From contig JAFGVU010000204.1 in the NCBI GenBank assembly GCA_016937855.1, positions 1 through 64,000 on the forward strand: a stretch of DNA of 64,000 nucleotides. Direction: 5' to 3'. Below, piece after piece: positions 1-8,899 of this stretch. Below the pieces are notes generated by a model, which ran no database searches, was not told where the DNA came from, and was given only the letters and a program-made list of their open reading frames with translations. Source of the stretch: Bacteroidales bacterium. GTDB taxonomy: Bacteria > Bacteroidota > Bacteroidia > Bacteroidales > ML635J-15. Position numbers and translations under genes: made by a program. Each line of letters begins with the position of its first letter. Position 1 is the first letter of the stretch.

Positions 1-96
1 CTGTTAATCAAATTTTGTTAAGGCGCGTAGCGCTGACCTAATTGATTCATTTGTAATTTACAAATCATCTATCCAATCAAACAAATAGTGAAAATT

Positions 97-243
97 TTAC
101 TTTTTCTCAATCCCCAATAAGAATTTACTTTTTGGAGCATATAAAAACAGAACCTCATCTCCTTCACTGCAACACTCAAACAGCTCTTTATCAGACAATT
201 TTAATTCAATAATACATATGTTTTAACGACGCATAAATTGCAT
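97..243 (-). pseudogene. possible remnant of a small ORF
   Basis: Reading leftward from an ATG at 243, five bases beyond the stop of the barrel-like gene, the frame is M-Q-F-M-R-R, then a TAA stop at 225-223, then 41 open codons ending in TAA at 99-97. The open part reads like real protein (it contains LSDKELFECCSEGDEVLFLY and ends KFLLGIEKK) but has no ATG after the stop. It may be a decayed gene, a gene using a non-standard start such as the TTG before SDKEL, or chance. I do not recognise the family. The rest of 1-247 shows only a small palindrome at 49-65 (ATTTGTAA, one base, TTACAAAT). Confidence 0.25.
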
Positions 244-247
244 GACA

Positions 248-826
248 TTACCGATTAAACAACACACCCAATTGAAAAACAGGACTAACAAAAACCTCAT
301 TTTGATTGTATAAAGCTGTTAAGCATATCACTTGAGAAGTTAAAGATATTTTTTTAGTCAGAAAGTAATCGACACTCAACATTGGATATCCAACCCAAGC
401 CGGGTAGGAAAACAAAGAAGCATCGTCGAGGATAACTCCTGTTTGTGATTGTATATGGAGATTCTTAATTCTTCCTTTAGCAAGACTAAGTCCTGCACAA
501 AACCTCATTTTAGAAGTCTTGATAGTATATGCCGAAAAAACGCCTCCATATCCAAGACTTAAATATGAGTTATCGGAGTTTGCCGAAATATAAGATGTTT
601 TTTGACTCCCCCCAATTATTCCGACAGCAAGATGATTACTTACATAAAATCGAAGAACTCCTCCTATTCCAAAACCGATAGATTCGATATGTTGATATTG
701 ATTTTGTGCAAAAGAATATCCGGGCTGAAAAATAAGCATTCCTCCACTGTACAGTGGTTTTTCTTCCTGAGCAAAAAGATAGGCAGTGGAGAATAAAAAA
801 GCTAGAATAAATAAGATTTTTTTCAT
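248..826 (-). CDS. exported beta-barrel-like outer membrane protein
   Basis: A 192-residue protein with a clear type I signal peptide (MKKILFILAFLFSTAYLFAQ). The mature part alternates hydrophobic and polar residues, is rich in Gly, Ser, Tyr and Phe, and ends with aromatic/hydrophobic strands (FQLGVLFNR). This pattern is typical of small porin-family or OmpW/OmpX-like barrels in Bacteroidota. No specific family motif is visible, so barrel topology is an inference. Its ATG shares one base with the stop codon of the upstream MORN gene (TAATG at 824-828), so the two are almost certainly translationally coupled and probably act together at the outer membrane. It could instead be a periplasmic beta-rich protein. 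Confidence 0.7.
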   Translation of the reverse strand: MKKILFILAFLFSTAYLFAQEEKPLYSGGMLIFQPGYSFAQNQYQHIESIGFGIGGVLRFYVSNHLAVGIIGGSQKTSYISANSDNSYLSLGYGGVFSAYTIKTSKMRFCAGLSLAKGRIKNLHIQSQTGVILDDASLFSYPAWVGYPMLSVDYFLTKKISLTSQVICLTALYNQNEVFVSPVFQLGVLFNR

Positions 827-2613
827 TATCTATTACTTGGCAAGTCGGTGGCTTTATCAATTAAAACATCTGTTTGACGATTTCCGTGAAAGATAGCCTG
901 AAAAATCACCTCACCTTTCTGATTCCAATATGTTGATTTACCCTCTTTCATACCATCCTTATAGTTAACCTCGGAATCTCTACCGCCAAAATCGTAAAAA
1001 GTTTGCCATTTACCATCAGGTTTATCCATTTTATAGTTTTCGACTTTAATAATATTTCCACTGTTATTACGATACACCCACTTACCATTACGAAGCCCAT
1101 TTTCGTAATTACCAGAAATAATTTGAATTCCTCTAATATTATATGTACCGTAAGCTCCATGCAAAACAGAAGTTGTTTTGTTTTTGACACTAAAATCATC
1201 TTCAGATTTAATCTCGACAAGTTTATATGTTTCCAACAACTGTTGCTTTCCGTTTGGGTACCAGAAATTATTTTTACCTGATATTAAGCCGTCGGTATAT
1301 TCTATTAGCGATTTCTTTTCTCCGTTTTCGTGCCAGGTTTCCCATTTTCCTTGCATCGTTCCAAATTCATAATTTCCTTGCATAGCCATAGTACCATTAT
1401 CATACCACTCTTTCCACAATCCAACCTCAACATCATTTTCGAACTGACCTTCTCTAAACTGTCTGCCATTTTCGTAAAAAACATTCCAAACCCCATCTTT
1501 TTTTCCTGCATTATAATCGACCTCTTTCCAAATTTTACCATTTGAGTACCAAAAGGTCCATCTGCCATCCATTTTGCCTTTTACATAATTCCCCTCATTA
1601 CCTTTTGTTCCATCAGTCCTCCAGTATGTCCAAAGACCGTCTTGCAGATCATTTTTAAAATGTCCGTCAATATCTTTTGCACCATCTTCGAACCAAAAAT
1701 GAGCTTCGCCTTCCATTAATCCATTATTAAAATTGAGTTCTGATTGTTTTTTACCATTTTCATAGTATTTGGTTTGCAAGCCATGTCTCAAATCATCTTT
1801 ATAAATATTTATGCTACGAATTTGCCCCGATGCATACCAGTATTTCCATTCTCCCTGACGTTTTCCATCAACGAGTTTGCCTTCCATTTCTTTATTCCCT
1901 TCAATTGTCCAATAAGTATTCATTCCGGTTTCGTATGAAACCTCACTTTTCTTTTGTCCGTTATCGTACCACTCTGTCCAAACCCCTATTCTTTGTCCAT
2001 TCTCATACTCGCCTTCCGATTTCTTTTGTCCATTTTCGTGATAATACATCCAAAAACCATTTTCGAGCCCGTTTACCAGCTTCCCCTCCGACATTTTAAT
2101 CATGTTGTCAAAATAGCTCACCATTGTTCCATTACCATCGGCAACAGTTTGTTTACCATCAGGAGCATAAAACTCCTTTATTTGAACGAGTAAACCTTTC
2201 TTATAAATTACAACAGACTGCAATTTGCCTGTAGCATAAAATACATTCCAAACAGAATCTTTCGCATTGCTATGATAAAAACCTTTCAATTTAGGGCTGC
2301 CGTCTTCGAAGTATTCAGTAAACTCGCCATGACGATCATTTGCCCAATAATTATATTTTTCCTTAATCTTACCGCTAGGATAATAAACAATATTTTCGCC
2401 ATGTAGCATATCTTTATAGTGATCTACTTCAGCCATCAACTTACCATTTGGACTAAAATATCTCCATGTACCAAACTTCTGCCCAATGTGCAAAGTGCCG
2501 GTTTCACGAATCTGACCATTTTTGTAAAATAGTGTATCCTGAATATACTCTTGAGCAAAAATTGTGTTTACTATTAATAATAATGTAAATAATAAAATCC
2601 ATTTCTGTTTCAT
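826..2613 (-). CDS. secreted MORN_2-repeat protein (YwqK-type repeats)
   Basis: A protein of about 595 residues made almost entirely of roughly twenty 23-residue MORN_2-type repeats with the core Y-x-N-G-x-x-x-G-x-W-x-x-Y-x-x-N-G-x-x-K. The frame opens at 2637, but ATG 2613 is preferred because it begins a signal peptide (MKQKWILLFTLLLIVNTIFAQ) and because a TAnnTTTG promoter element occupies 2637-2644, which would put the first ATG at or before the transcription start. Databases often call such proteins 'toxin-antitoxin YwqK family antitoxin'; an exported, stand-alone repeat protein with no toxin next to it does not support that role. The stop overlaps the ATG of the barrel-like gene by one base. 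Function unknown; a surface or periplasmic scaffold is an inference. Confidence 0.85.
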   Translation of the reverse strand: MKQKWILLFTLLLIVNTIFAQEYIQDTLFYKNGQIRETGTLHIGQKFGTWRYFSPNGKLMAEVDHYKDMLHGENIVYYPSGKIKEKYNYWANDRHGEFTEYFEDGSPKLKGFYHSNAKDSVWNVFYATGKLQSVVIYKKGLLVQIKEFYAPDGKQTVADGNGTMVSYFDNMIKMSEGKLVNGLENGFWMYYHENGQKKSEGEYENGQRIGVWTEWYDNGQKKSEVSYETGMNTYWTIEGNKEMEGKLVDGKRQGEWKYWYASGQIRSINIYKDDLRHGLQTKYYENGKKQSELNFNNGLMEGEAHFWFEDGAKDIDGHFKNDLQDGLWTYWRTDGTKGNEGNYVKGKMDGRWTFWYSNGKIWKEVDYNAGKKDGVWNVFYENGRQFREGQFENDVEVGLWKEWYDNGTMAMQGNYEFGTMQGKWETWHENGEKKSLIEYTDGLISGKNNFWYPNGKQQLLETYKLVEIKSEDDFSVKNKTTSVLHGAYGTYNIRGIQIISGNYENGLRNGKWVYRNNSGNIIKVENYKMDKPDGKWQTFYDFGGRDSEVNYKDGMKEGKSTYWNQKGEVIFQAIFHGNRQTDVLIDKATDLPSNR

Positions 2614-2636
2614 AATGCAAATTTCATGTGTTTTCA

Positions 2637-2644
2637 CAAAAATA
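2637..2644 (-). promoter_or_regulatory. -7 promoter element of the MORN gene
   Basis: Minus strand TATTTTTG, a full match to the Bacteroidota -7 consensus TAnnTTTG, 23 bases before ATG 2613. No good -33 TTTG at ideal spacing. Confidence 0.5.
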
Positions 2645-2851
2645 ACATTAGAAATACAATTTTTATTGCCTTTTTAACAATATTACAAACAAATTATTAT
2701 TGATAACTCTATCTCGCTGATTTTCAGACAATTAAGCATACTTCTACTGATGCATAGATAAAATATTTTGAAAAAAAATGCAAAAAAATTTGGAAAACGA
2801 CTTAAATGATATTAAATTTGTTGATAATTTGTTAATAAAATTTGTAATTGT

Positions 2852-3652
2852 ATGAAAATCAGCACTTTAACTTTTGGGATAATTTTGATGTTATTTATTA
2901 GCAACAGAATTCAGGCAGACGAAATGGTATTGAAGGGAGTATATCAAGGAAAAGACCTGTATATCATTAACCCTATGCTCGACATGGGAGAGGAATATTG
3001 TGCCTATGAGGTGTTAGTTAACGACGTTACCTTTGATGATGTAATAAACTCGAGTGCATTTAGAATCACACTTGATTATGTTGGTTTGCAATTTGGTCAG
3101 GAGTACAGTGTTGTAATTAAACATCACGAAGACTGCACACCTAAGCTTGTAAATCCGGAGGTTTTAAAGCCACTAAGCACATACGAAATTATTGATTATG
3201 AGCTAGGCTACAACGACATGCTTAAGTTTACGACTCAAAACGAATCGGGCAAATTAACTTTTTTCGTTGAAGAATATCGTTGGGGAAAATGGTTAGAGAG
3301 AGGTCGTGTACCTGGTGAAGGCGGACCAGATAATAGAACTTATTCTCAAAAAGTATATCCATACAATGGAGAAAACTTGTTCAGAATATATCAGGTTGAT
3401 CATTTAAACAGAAAGTTTTATTCAGACACAATTGTATTTAATATTGATAGAGAACCCATAGTAACGACTACTCCTTTAAGTAAAGTTAAAAAAGAAATAA
3501 CATTTTCGGGGCAAACTTACTATGCGGTTGTTAACGAATTTGGCGAAGAGCTGGTTACCGGCTCTGGCGATGTGGTCGATGTATCGAATTTAAAAAAAGG
3601 AGAGTACTTTTTGAACTTCGAGAACGAATACGTAGTCTTTAAGAAAAAATAA
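2852..3652 (+). CDS. exported protein of unknown function
   Basis: A 266-residue protein with an N-terminal signal peptide (hydrophobic ILMLFISN after MKISTLTFG, cleavage probably near QAD). The mature part is beta-rich with no transmembrane segment and no T9SS sorting domain. It contains two short fibronectin- or Ig-like stretches, the second (YAVVNEFGEELVTGSG ... DVSNLKKGEYFLNF) resembling the last half of a T9SS-type sorting fold but lacking the usual YPNP start. I do not recognise the family. It is transcribed divergently from the MORN gene and ends just before an intrinsic terminator, so it is probably a single-gene unit. Confidence 0.75.
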   Translation: MKISTLTFGIILMLFISNRIQADEMVLKGVYQGKDLYIINPMLDMGEEYCAYEVLVNDVTFDDVINSSAFRITLDYVGLQFGQEYSVVIKHHEDCTPKLVNPEVLKPLSTYEIIDYELGYNDMLKFTTQNESGKLTFFVEEYRWGKWLERGRVPGEGGPDNRTYSQKVYPYNGENLFRIYQVDHLNRKFYSDTIVFNIDREPIVTTTPLSKVKKEITFSGQTYYAVVNEFGEELVTGSGDVVDVSNLKKGEYFLNFENEYVVFKKK

Positions 3653-3676
3653 GACTCAAAAGGGGTGTATTCGCAA

Positions 3677-3706
3677 AGGGGCATAGTTCTTATGCCTCTT
3701 TTTTTT
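3677..3706 (+). terminator. intrinsic terminator
   Basis: Stem AGGGGCATA (3677-3685), loop GTTCT, stem TATGCCTCT (3691-3699) with one G-T pair, followed by a run of T. It closes the exported-protein gene at 2852-3652 and lies 14 bases before the next start codon. Confidence 0.8.
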
Positions 3707-3719
3707 ATAATTTTGCACA

Positions 3720-4715
3720 ATGAAAAGCATTGACTATAAAAAATATACAAAACAAATTTTCGAAATAAAAAACGATTCAGACTTCAATCGTGTAGCTCTG
3801 CAAGCGTTTCAGTATCAATACGAAAATAATAATATATATAAAAGTTATTGTGATTTGCTAAAAGTCGATATTGCAACTATTGATCATCCGTCAAGAATTC
3901 CATTTTTACCAATTGAGTTTTTTAAAACCCATCAAGTTGTTAGCGGAGCTCGTGACCCGCAAATCGTATTCGAATCGAGCGGAACAACTGGCACAACAAA
4001 CTCAAAACATTTTGTCGCTGACATAGAATTGTACGAGAAATCATTCATAAGCACATTTAAAAAGCATTATGGTGATCCAAAAGAAATAGTGATACTTGGA
4101 CTATTACCCTCCTATCTTGAAAGAAACGGTTCAAGCCTTGTATATATGGTATCCAAGCTATGCGAGTTATCAGAAAATAAAATGAGCGGTTTCTACTTGA
4201 GCAATTACAAGGAATTATATGACAATATTTTGATGCTAGAAAATGCCAAACAAAAATATTTGATTATTGGAGTTAGTTATGCATTACTGGATTTAGCAGA
4301 ACAATTTGCGCCTAAAATCGAAAATGGAATTATATTGGAAACCGGTGGAATGAAAGGACGCAGAAAGGAAATCACAAAAGAAGCCCTTCATAATACATTA
4401 TCAAAATCATTCTCGACAAATTCTATTCATTCTGAGTATGGCATGACTGAATTATTATCGCAAGCTTATTCACAAAAACATGGTGTATTTACTGCTCCTT
4501 CTCAAATGCGAGTTTATATACGAGAATATAACGATCCACTTTCAACATCTGAAAGTGGCACCGGAGCTATTAACATTATTGATTTAGCAAATATCAACTC
4601 ATGCTGTTTTATTGCAACATCAGATTTAGGGGTTGTAAGCCAAGACAAAAGTTTTACAATCACCGGCAGACTCGACAGTGCAGATATCAGAGGCTGTAAC
4701 TTAATGGTAATTTAA
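3720..4715 (+). CDS. LuxE/PaaK-type acyl-protein synthetase-like protein
   Basis: A 331-residue member of the adenylate-forming superfamily, closest in pattern to the LuxE acyl-protein synthetase family. Visible motifs are the conserved FFKTHQV segment, the phosphate-binding loop FESSGTTGTTNSKHF (about residues 80-94), the central SEYGMTELLSQAY, and the C-terminal GRLDSADIRGCNL typical of the hinge region. LuxE activates a fatty acid as acyl-AMP and moves it to a protein cysteine. No luxC, luxD, luxA or luxB homologue is adjacent, so the substrate here is unknown; cell-envelope or lipid acyl transfer is likely. It stands between a terminator and the convergent rpiB. Phenylacetate-CoA ligase-like activity is the main alternative. 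Confidence 0.8.
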   Translation: MKSIDYKKYTKQIFEIKNDSDFNRVALQAFQYQYENNNIYKSYCDLLKVDIATIDHPSRIPFLPIEFFKTHQVVSGARDPQIVFESSGTTGTTNSKHFVADIELYEKSFISTFKKHYGDPKEIVILGLLPSYLERNGSSLVYMVSKLCELSENKMSGFYLSNYKELYDNILMLENAKQKYLIIGVSYALLDLAEQFAPKIENGIILETGGMKGRRKEITKEALHNTLSKSFSTNSIHSEYGMTELLSQAYSQKHGVFTAPSQMRVYIREYNDPLSTSESGTGAINIIDLANINSCCFIATSDLGVVSQDKSFTITGRLDSADIRGCNLMVI

Positions 4716-4723
4716 ATTTATCT

Positions 4724-5158
4724 CTAACTAATAGGGATTTTATTTATTCGATTTATATGTCTGCCTCCTTCAAAAGTTGTATTCAGAAATTTATCTAAAA
4801 TTTCTTTCGCTAAAACCTCGGAAATAAATCTTGCAGGAAGTGCACAAATATTTGCATCATTATGCAATCTGGCCAATTCTGAAATCTCAACATTCCAGCA
4901 AAGAGCACTTCTTATTCCCTGATGCTTATTTACTGTCATGTTTATTCCATTTCCGCTACCACAAATAGAAACCCCAAAAACACAATCCCCATTTTCCACA
5001 GCGTCTGCTAATGGATGAGCGTAATCGGGGTAATCGCAACTATCGGTTGACCATGTTCCAAAATCCTCTGTATCAAACCCCAATTGTTTAACATAATCTA
5101 ATAATTGATTTTTTAGGTCAAAGCCTGCATGATCGCATGCAAATCCAATTTTTTTCAT
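4724..5158 (-). CDS. rpiB: ribose 5-phosphate isomerase B
   Basis: A 144-residue RpiB/LacAB-family sugar-phosphate isomerase that interconverts ribose 5-phosphate and ribulose 5-phosphate in the non-oxidative pentose phosphate pathway. The family signatures are present: ACDHAGFDLK at the N terminus, the YPDYA segment, the active-site loop SICGSGNGINM with its conserved Cys, and the HNDANICALPARF helix. Length is normal for the family. It is transcribed behind the membrane protein at 5174-6277 with a 15-base gap, and ends 8 bases from the end of the convergent LuxE-like gene. Confidence 0.95.
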   Translation of the reverse strand: MKKIGFACDHAGFDLKNQLLDYVKQLGFDTEDFGTWSTDSCDYPDYAHPLADAVENGDCVFGVSICGSGNGINMTVNKHQGIRSALCWNVEISELARLHNDANICALPARFISEVLAKEILDKFLNTTFEGGRHINRINKIPIS

Positions 5159-5173
5159 ATTTCTTTAATTTAA

Positions 5174-6277
5174 TCATTGACTAGACTTCTTTTTTAACTT
5201 AATCTTTTTAAAGTTTTTATTAACCCATGCCGGCGCCATAAATACACCTATAAACAAATAAGGATAATAAGTTACCATACGCCAAATTAATGCCATAACA
5301 ACGACAAATCCGGCAACCGGCACAAATTCTGCCATATATGAGTTAAAAATAGTTTCCACAAAACCGCTTCCACCAGGTGTTGGCATAACTAGCATCATTA
5401 TCCACATTACTAATTGCTTTGCAAAAATTAAGAAATGATCCTGAACCCCTAAAAACTTTGCATAAACATCAAACTTAAGCGAATAATACAATGCGATTAT
5501 TAAGAAGTTTAGCACCCAATATCTGGAAGTCCATGACAGGAATGTTGCAAAAAAGGATTTTAACCAAAATGTAAACTTTTTTGTTTTAAACTCTCTATTG
5601 GATATTTCAAAGTTTTCGGCCATTTCGACAGCAGCATTCTTCCATCTCTTTAAAAATTTTAATTTAAATATTCCGGTAATCAAAGAGCCAATAAAGCGAG
5701 GGTTAACAAAAATAGAATACCCCATTAGCAGCGCCCAAAAGAGCTTTAATCCATATCCGATTATTGCAAAAACAGTCAATCTGCTAGCAAAATATGAAGA
5801 GTTTACAACAAAAAAGAGTTCAGTTTTACTAAAAAGAATAAAAACCAATGGAAACATCAAGCTGAAATAAAGTTCGTCGAGGAAAGATGTTGCCACAACA
5901 ACAGAAGTACTTTTTCCAATATGGAGACCTTCCTTCCATATAAACAATGTTGCCACTGCAGTGCCTCCAATTGCCGAAGGTGTAATTGCCGAACCAAATT
6001 CCCAAAGCAAAACTATACGCAAACACTTTCTCCAGCTTAGTTCTCCTGACGAAAGAATTCGCAATCGAATAACATACCCTAAATCCCTCAAAAACATCAT
6101 CAGGAATGCCAAAAACACAAAAAGCACCGAATAATATGAGAATTCAAAAACGTTAAAATCGATTTTATGAAAGTCGCGATAAATAAACCAAACAACAATT
6201 CCAAGCCCTAAAACAACGGGCAACACCACTCTTCGTGGTCTTATACTGCTAATCGACTCACTGTTTGGTTTACTCAT
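5174..6277 (-). CDS. lysylphosphatidylglycerol synthase-like (UPF0104) membrane protein
   Basis: A 367-residue integral membrane protein with about eight hydrophobic segments. It fits the UPF0104 / AglD-like / LPG_synthase_TM family: an early TM pair, the FLRDLGYVIRLRIL motif, the ITPSAIGGTAVATLF segment, and the conserved PTPGGSGFVE loop near residue 300. The cytosolic aminoacyl-transferase domain of MprF is absent, so it is not a lipid-lysylating enzyme by itself; related proteins are thought to act as lipid flippases, which is inference here. It is probably co-transcribed with rpiB and is divergent from the kdsB operon, which would fit an envelope role. Confidence 0.85.
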   Translation of the reverse strand: MSKPNSESISSIRPRRVVLPVVLGLGIVVWFIYRDFHKIDFNVFEFSYYSVLFVFLAFLMMFLRDLGYVIRLRILSSGELSWRKCLRIVLLWEFGSAITPSAIGGTAVATLFIWKEGLHIGKSTSVVVATSFLDELYFSLMFPLVFILFSKTELFFVVNSSYFASRLTVFAIIGYGLKLFWALLMGYSIFVNPRFIGSLITGIFKLKFLKRWKNAAVEMAENFEISNREFKTKKFTFWLKSFFATFLSWTSRYWVLNFLIIALYYSLKFDVYAKFLGVQDHFLIFAKQLVMWIMMLVMPTPGGSGFVETIFNSYMAEFVPVAGFVVVMALIWRMVTYYPYLFIGVFMAPAWVNKNFKKIKLKKKSSQ

Positions 6278-6358
6278 ACTTACAAATTAAGCTTATTATT
6301 TGCAGAAATCCGCACAATTGATGTTAAAAATATGTATTTTTATCGCAAATTTTATTTT

Positions 6359-7108
6359 ATGGATTTTATTGCAATAATTCCGGCAAGATACGCTTCAACG
6401 AGGTTTCCGGGAAAACCTCTAATCAACATCAATGGCAAGACAATGGTCCATAATGTTTATATTCAGGCACAAAAAGTTTTTAAAACTGTTTATGTAGCTA
6501 CAGATGACGAACGAATCTTTAACGAAGTTCAAAACTTTGGTGGCAAAGCGGTAATGACAAAGAAAAAACACAGAAGTGGTACAGATAGATGTGCAGAAGC
6601 TATTGATAAAATTGAAGTATTAGAGAATGAATTATATGACATTATTATAAACATACAAGGCGATGAGCCATTTATTAAAACAGAACAGCTAACAGAAATA
6701 AAATCCTGTTTTAAACTTAAAAAGACTCAGATTGCAACCCTAGTTAAACCAATAAACAACAAGGACGACATATTTAACCCGAATAAACCTAAGGTTGTAA
6801 TATCGCGAAACAACGAGGCAATATATTTTTCGCGCTCTCCTATTCCATTTCTGAGAGGTCAAAAAGATGCCAAGTGGGTATCTAAACACCTGTATTACAA
6901 GCACATAGGCCTTTATGGATATCGTAAAGACATTTTAAAAGCTATAACAGAGCTAAACCAATCACCTTTAGAAATTGCCGAGAGCCTTGAGCAACTCCGC
7001 TGGATTGAAAATGGGTATAAAATAAAAGTAGGATTTACAGAACACGAAAGCATTAGCATTGATACCCCAAAAGACATAGAAAAAATAAGACAAGTAGGAC
7101 TATTATAA
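6359..7108 (+). CDS. kdsB: 3-deoxy-manno-octulosonate cytidylyltransferase
   Basis: CMP-Kdo synthetase, which activates Kdo for lipopolysaccharide inner-core synthesis in the cytoplasm. The N-terminal nucleotide-binding motif IIPARYASTRFPGKPL, the IQGDEPFI loop, the FSRSPIPFLR segment and the HIGLYGYRKDIL motif are all diagnostic. ATG 6359 is chosen over the earlier in-frame ATG at 6332 because homologues begin a few residues before the IIPARY motif; this gives 249 residues, the normal length. The stop shares one base with the ATG of the following glycosyltransferase (TAATG at 7106-7110), so the two are coupled. Confidence 0.95.
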   Translation: MDFIAIIPARYASTRFPGKPLININGKTMVHNVYIQAQKVFKTVYVATDDERIFNEVQNFGGKAVMTKKKHRSGTDRCAEAIDKIEVLENELYDIIINIQGDEPFIKTEQLTEIKSCFKLKKTQIATLVKPINNKDDIFNPNKPKVVISRNNEAIYFSRSPIPFLRGQKDAKWVSKHLYYKHIGLYGYRKDILKAITELNQSPLEIAESLEQLRWIENGYKIKVGFTEHESISIDTPKDIEKIRQVGLL

Positions 7109-8256
7109 TGAGAATTGCGGTAAATACGAGACTATTACTTAAAGACAAACTAGAGGGAATTGGATGGTTTAGTTTTGAAACACTAAAACGTATTGCACAA
7201 AATCACCCTGAGCACACTTTTTACTATATTTTTGACAGAAAATACGACCCTTCTTTTATTACATCACATAACATCGTTCCCATTGTCGCCGGACTTCCTA
7301 CTCGTCACCCATTTTTGTGGTTTTTTTGGATGGAGTTTACAATCCCTCGAATTCTAAAAAAGATAAATGCCGACATTTTTGTTTCACCGGATGGTTTTCT
7401 ATCTTTAAGATCAAAAGTCCCTCAGGTTACAGTAATACACGACATAAATTTTCATCACAACCCCCATCAACTACCTTATTGGGTAAGAAAATACAACAAC
7501 TTTTTCTTTAAGCGTTTTGCACACAAGGCTAAACATCTTGGAACAGTTTCAGAATACTCGAAAAGAGACATTGTGGAGACCTACAAAATTAATCCCGAAA
7601 AAATTGGAGTTTGCTACAATGGCTCAAACAGTGATTATACTCCATTAACGGATAAAGAAAAAGCTGGCACAAAAAACACTTTTTCGAAAAACGAAGATTA
7701 CTTTGTATTTATTGGAGCTCTAAATCCTCGAAAAAATATTCCTGGCTTATTAAAATCGTTTGAAATATTTAAGAACTCAGGTAGTCACAAACAAAAATTA
7801 GTAATTGTTGGATCGGCAATGCACCTTACAGGTGAAATTGATGAGACATTAAAAAACATGACTCATAAAAATGATGTGATTTTTACGGGCAGACTTAAAA
7901 CAGAAGAATTGAGACTTGTGCTTGGCAGCGCCATTGCTCTTGTATATATTCCATTTTTCGAAGGCTTTGGGATACCCCTTGTTGAGGCAATGTATGCCGA
8001 AACTGCTATTATTTCAGGAAACACAACATCCCTGCCCGAAGTTTCGGGCGATGCTGCCTTGCATTGTTCGCCTAACGACTATAATCAAGTTGCTCAACAC
8101 ATGCAACTACTTGTTAAAAATGAAAGTGTGAGACACGAATTAATTGAAAAAGGCAGAATTCAACGTCAAAAATTCTCGTGGGATAAGTCTGCTGAACGTT
8201 TTTGGGAGTGTATAAAACAAGGTTTACCTGAAAACAATAAAAATGCTAAAAAATGA
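7108..8256 (+). CDS. glycosyltransferase, GT4 family
   Basis: A 382-residue GT-B fold glycosyltransferase of the mannosyltransferase/GT4 type. The C-terminal Rossmann half is clear: the nucleotide-sugar segment [13 protein letters not shown], the V-I-F-T-G-R-L strand, and the donor-binding EX7E-type motif [20 protein letters not shown] (about residues 287-306) followed by [11 protein letters not shown]. The N-terminal acceptor half has the [11 protein letters not shown] and [12 protein letters not shown] segments. Acceptor and sugar cannot be read from sequence. Being coupled to kdsB (1-base overlap) it probably builds a surface polysaccharide or lipopolysaccharide part. It overlaps the start of rnhB by 14 bases. 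Confidence 0.92.
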   Translation: MRIAVNTRLLLKDKLEGIGWFSFETLKRIAQNHPEHTFYYIFDRKYDPSFITSHNIVPIVAGLPTRHPFLWFFWMEFTIPRILKKINADIFVSPDGFLSLRSKVPQVTVIHDINFHHNPHQLPYWVRKYNNFFFKRFAHKAKHLGTVSEYSKRDIVETYKINPEKIGVCYNGSNSDYTPLTDKEKAGTKNTFSKNEDYFVFIGALNPRKNIPGLLKSFEIFKNSGSHKQKLVIVGSAMHLTGEIDETLKNMTHKNDVIFTGRLKTEELRLVLGSAIALVYIPFFEGFGIPLVEAMYAETAIISGNTTSLPEVSGDAALHCSPNDYNQVAQHMQLLVKNESVRHELIEKGRIQRQKFSWDKSAERFWECIKQGLPENNKNAKK

Positions 8257-8839
8257 GTTCGATAAAAATCTGATTGAAGCCGGTTGCGACGAAGCAGGAA
8301 GAGGGTGCTTAGCAGGACCAGTTTATGCTGCTGCTGTGATATTGCCTAAATCCTATAAAAACGATATTTTAAACGATAGTAAACAACTTAACGAAAAAAC
8401 AAGATATCAACTACGCGAACAAATCGAAAAAGATGCAATCGCTTATGCAGTTGGTATTGTTGACAATTTGGAAATCGATAAAATAAACATTTTAAATGCT
8501 TCTTTTCTTGCAATGCACAGAGCAATCGAGAGCCTAAATATAGTTCCGGAATTACTACTTATAGATGGCAATAGGTTTAAACCCTACAAGAACATTCAAC
8601 ACAAATGCATTATAAAAGGAGATTCCATTTACATGTCAATAGCAGCCGCTTCGATTTTAGCAAAAACTTATCGCGACGATTACATGCAACAAATTCACAC
8701 TAAATATCCTCAATATAATTGGGATAAAAACAAAGGTTACCCAACCAAAGCCCATAGAGATGCACTTCAAGAAAATGGCACTTGCGAATATCATCGTCTT
8801 AGTTACCGCCTCATCGACAGTCAGCTAAAGCTCTTTTAA
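8243..8839 (+). CDS. rnhB: ribonuclease HII
   Basis: A 198-residue RNase HII, which cuts the RNA strand of RNA-DNA hybrids, including single ribonucleotides embedded in DNA. Catalytic acidic residues are in CDEAGRG (Asp16 and Glu17) and LLIDGNRF (Asp about residue 110), and the conserved [14 protein letters not shown] block carries a further Asp. Length is typical. The ATG at 8243 lies inside the 3' end of the glycosyltransferase gene, so it is the third gene of the kdsB operon. It ends 60 bases before the convergent membrane-protein gene. Confidence 0.96.
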   Translation: MLKNEFDKNLIEAGCDEAGRGCLAGPVYAAAVILPKSYKNDILNDSKQLNEKTRYQLREQIEKDAIAYAVGIVDNLEIDKINILNASFLAMHRAIESLNIVPELLLIDGNRFKPYKNIQHKCIIKGDSIYMSIAAASILAKTYRDDYMQQIHTKYPQYNWDKNKGYPTKAHRDALQENGTCEYHRLSYRLIDSQLKLF

Positions 8840-8899
8840 AAGAAAAACGCCATCACCAAAAGGCAACAGCGTTTGTTCAAAATATTTTAATCAGCGACA

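Noticed and set aside
826-2613. A toxin-antitoxin system based on the YwqK-like repeats
   Set aside because: The protein is exported and the neighbour is a barrel-like membrane protein; no toxin gene is present.
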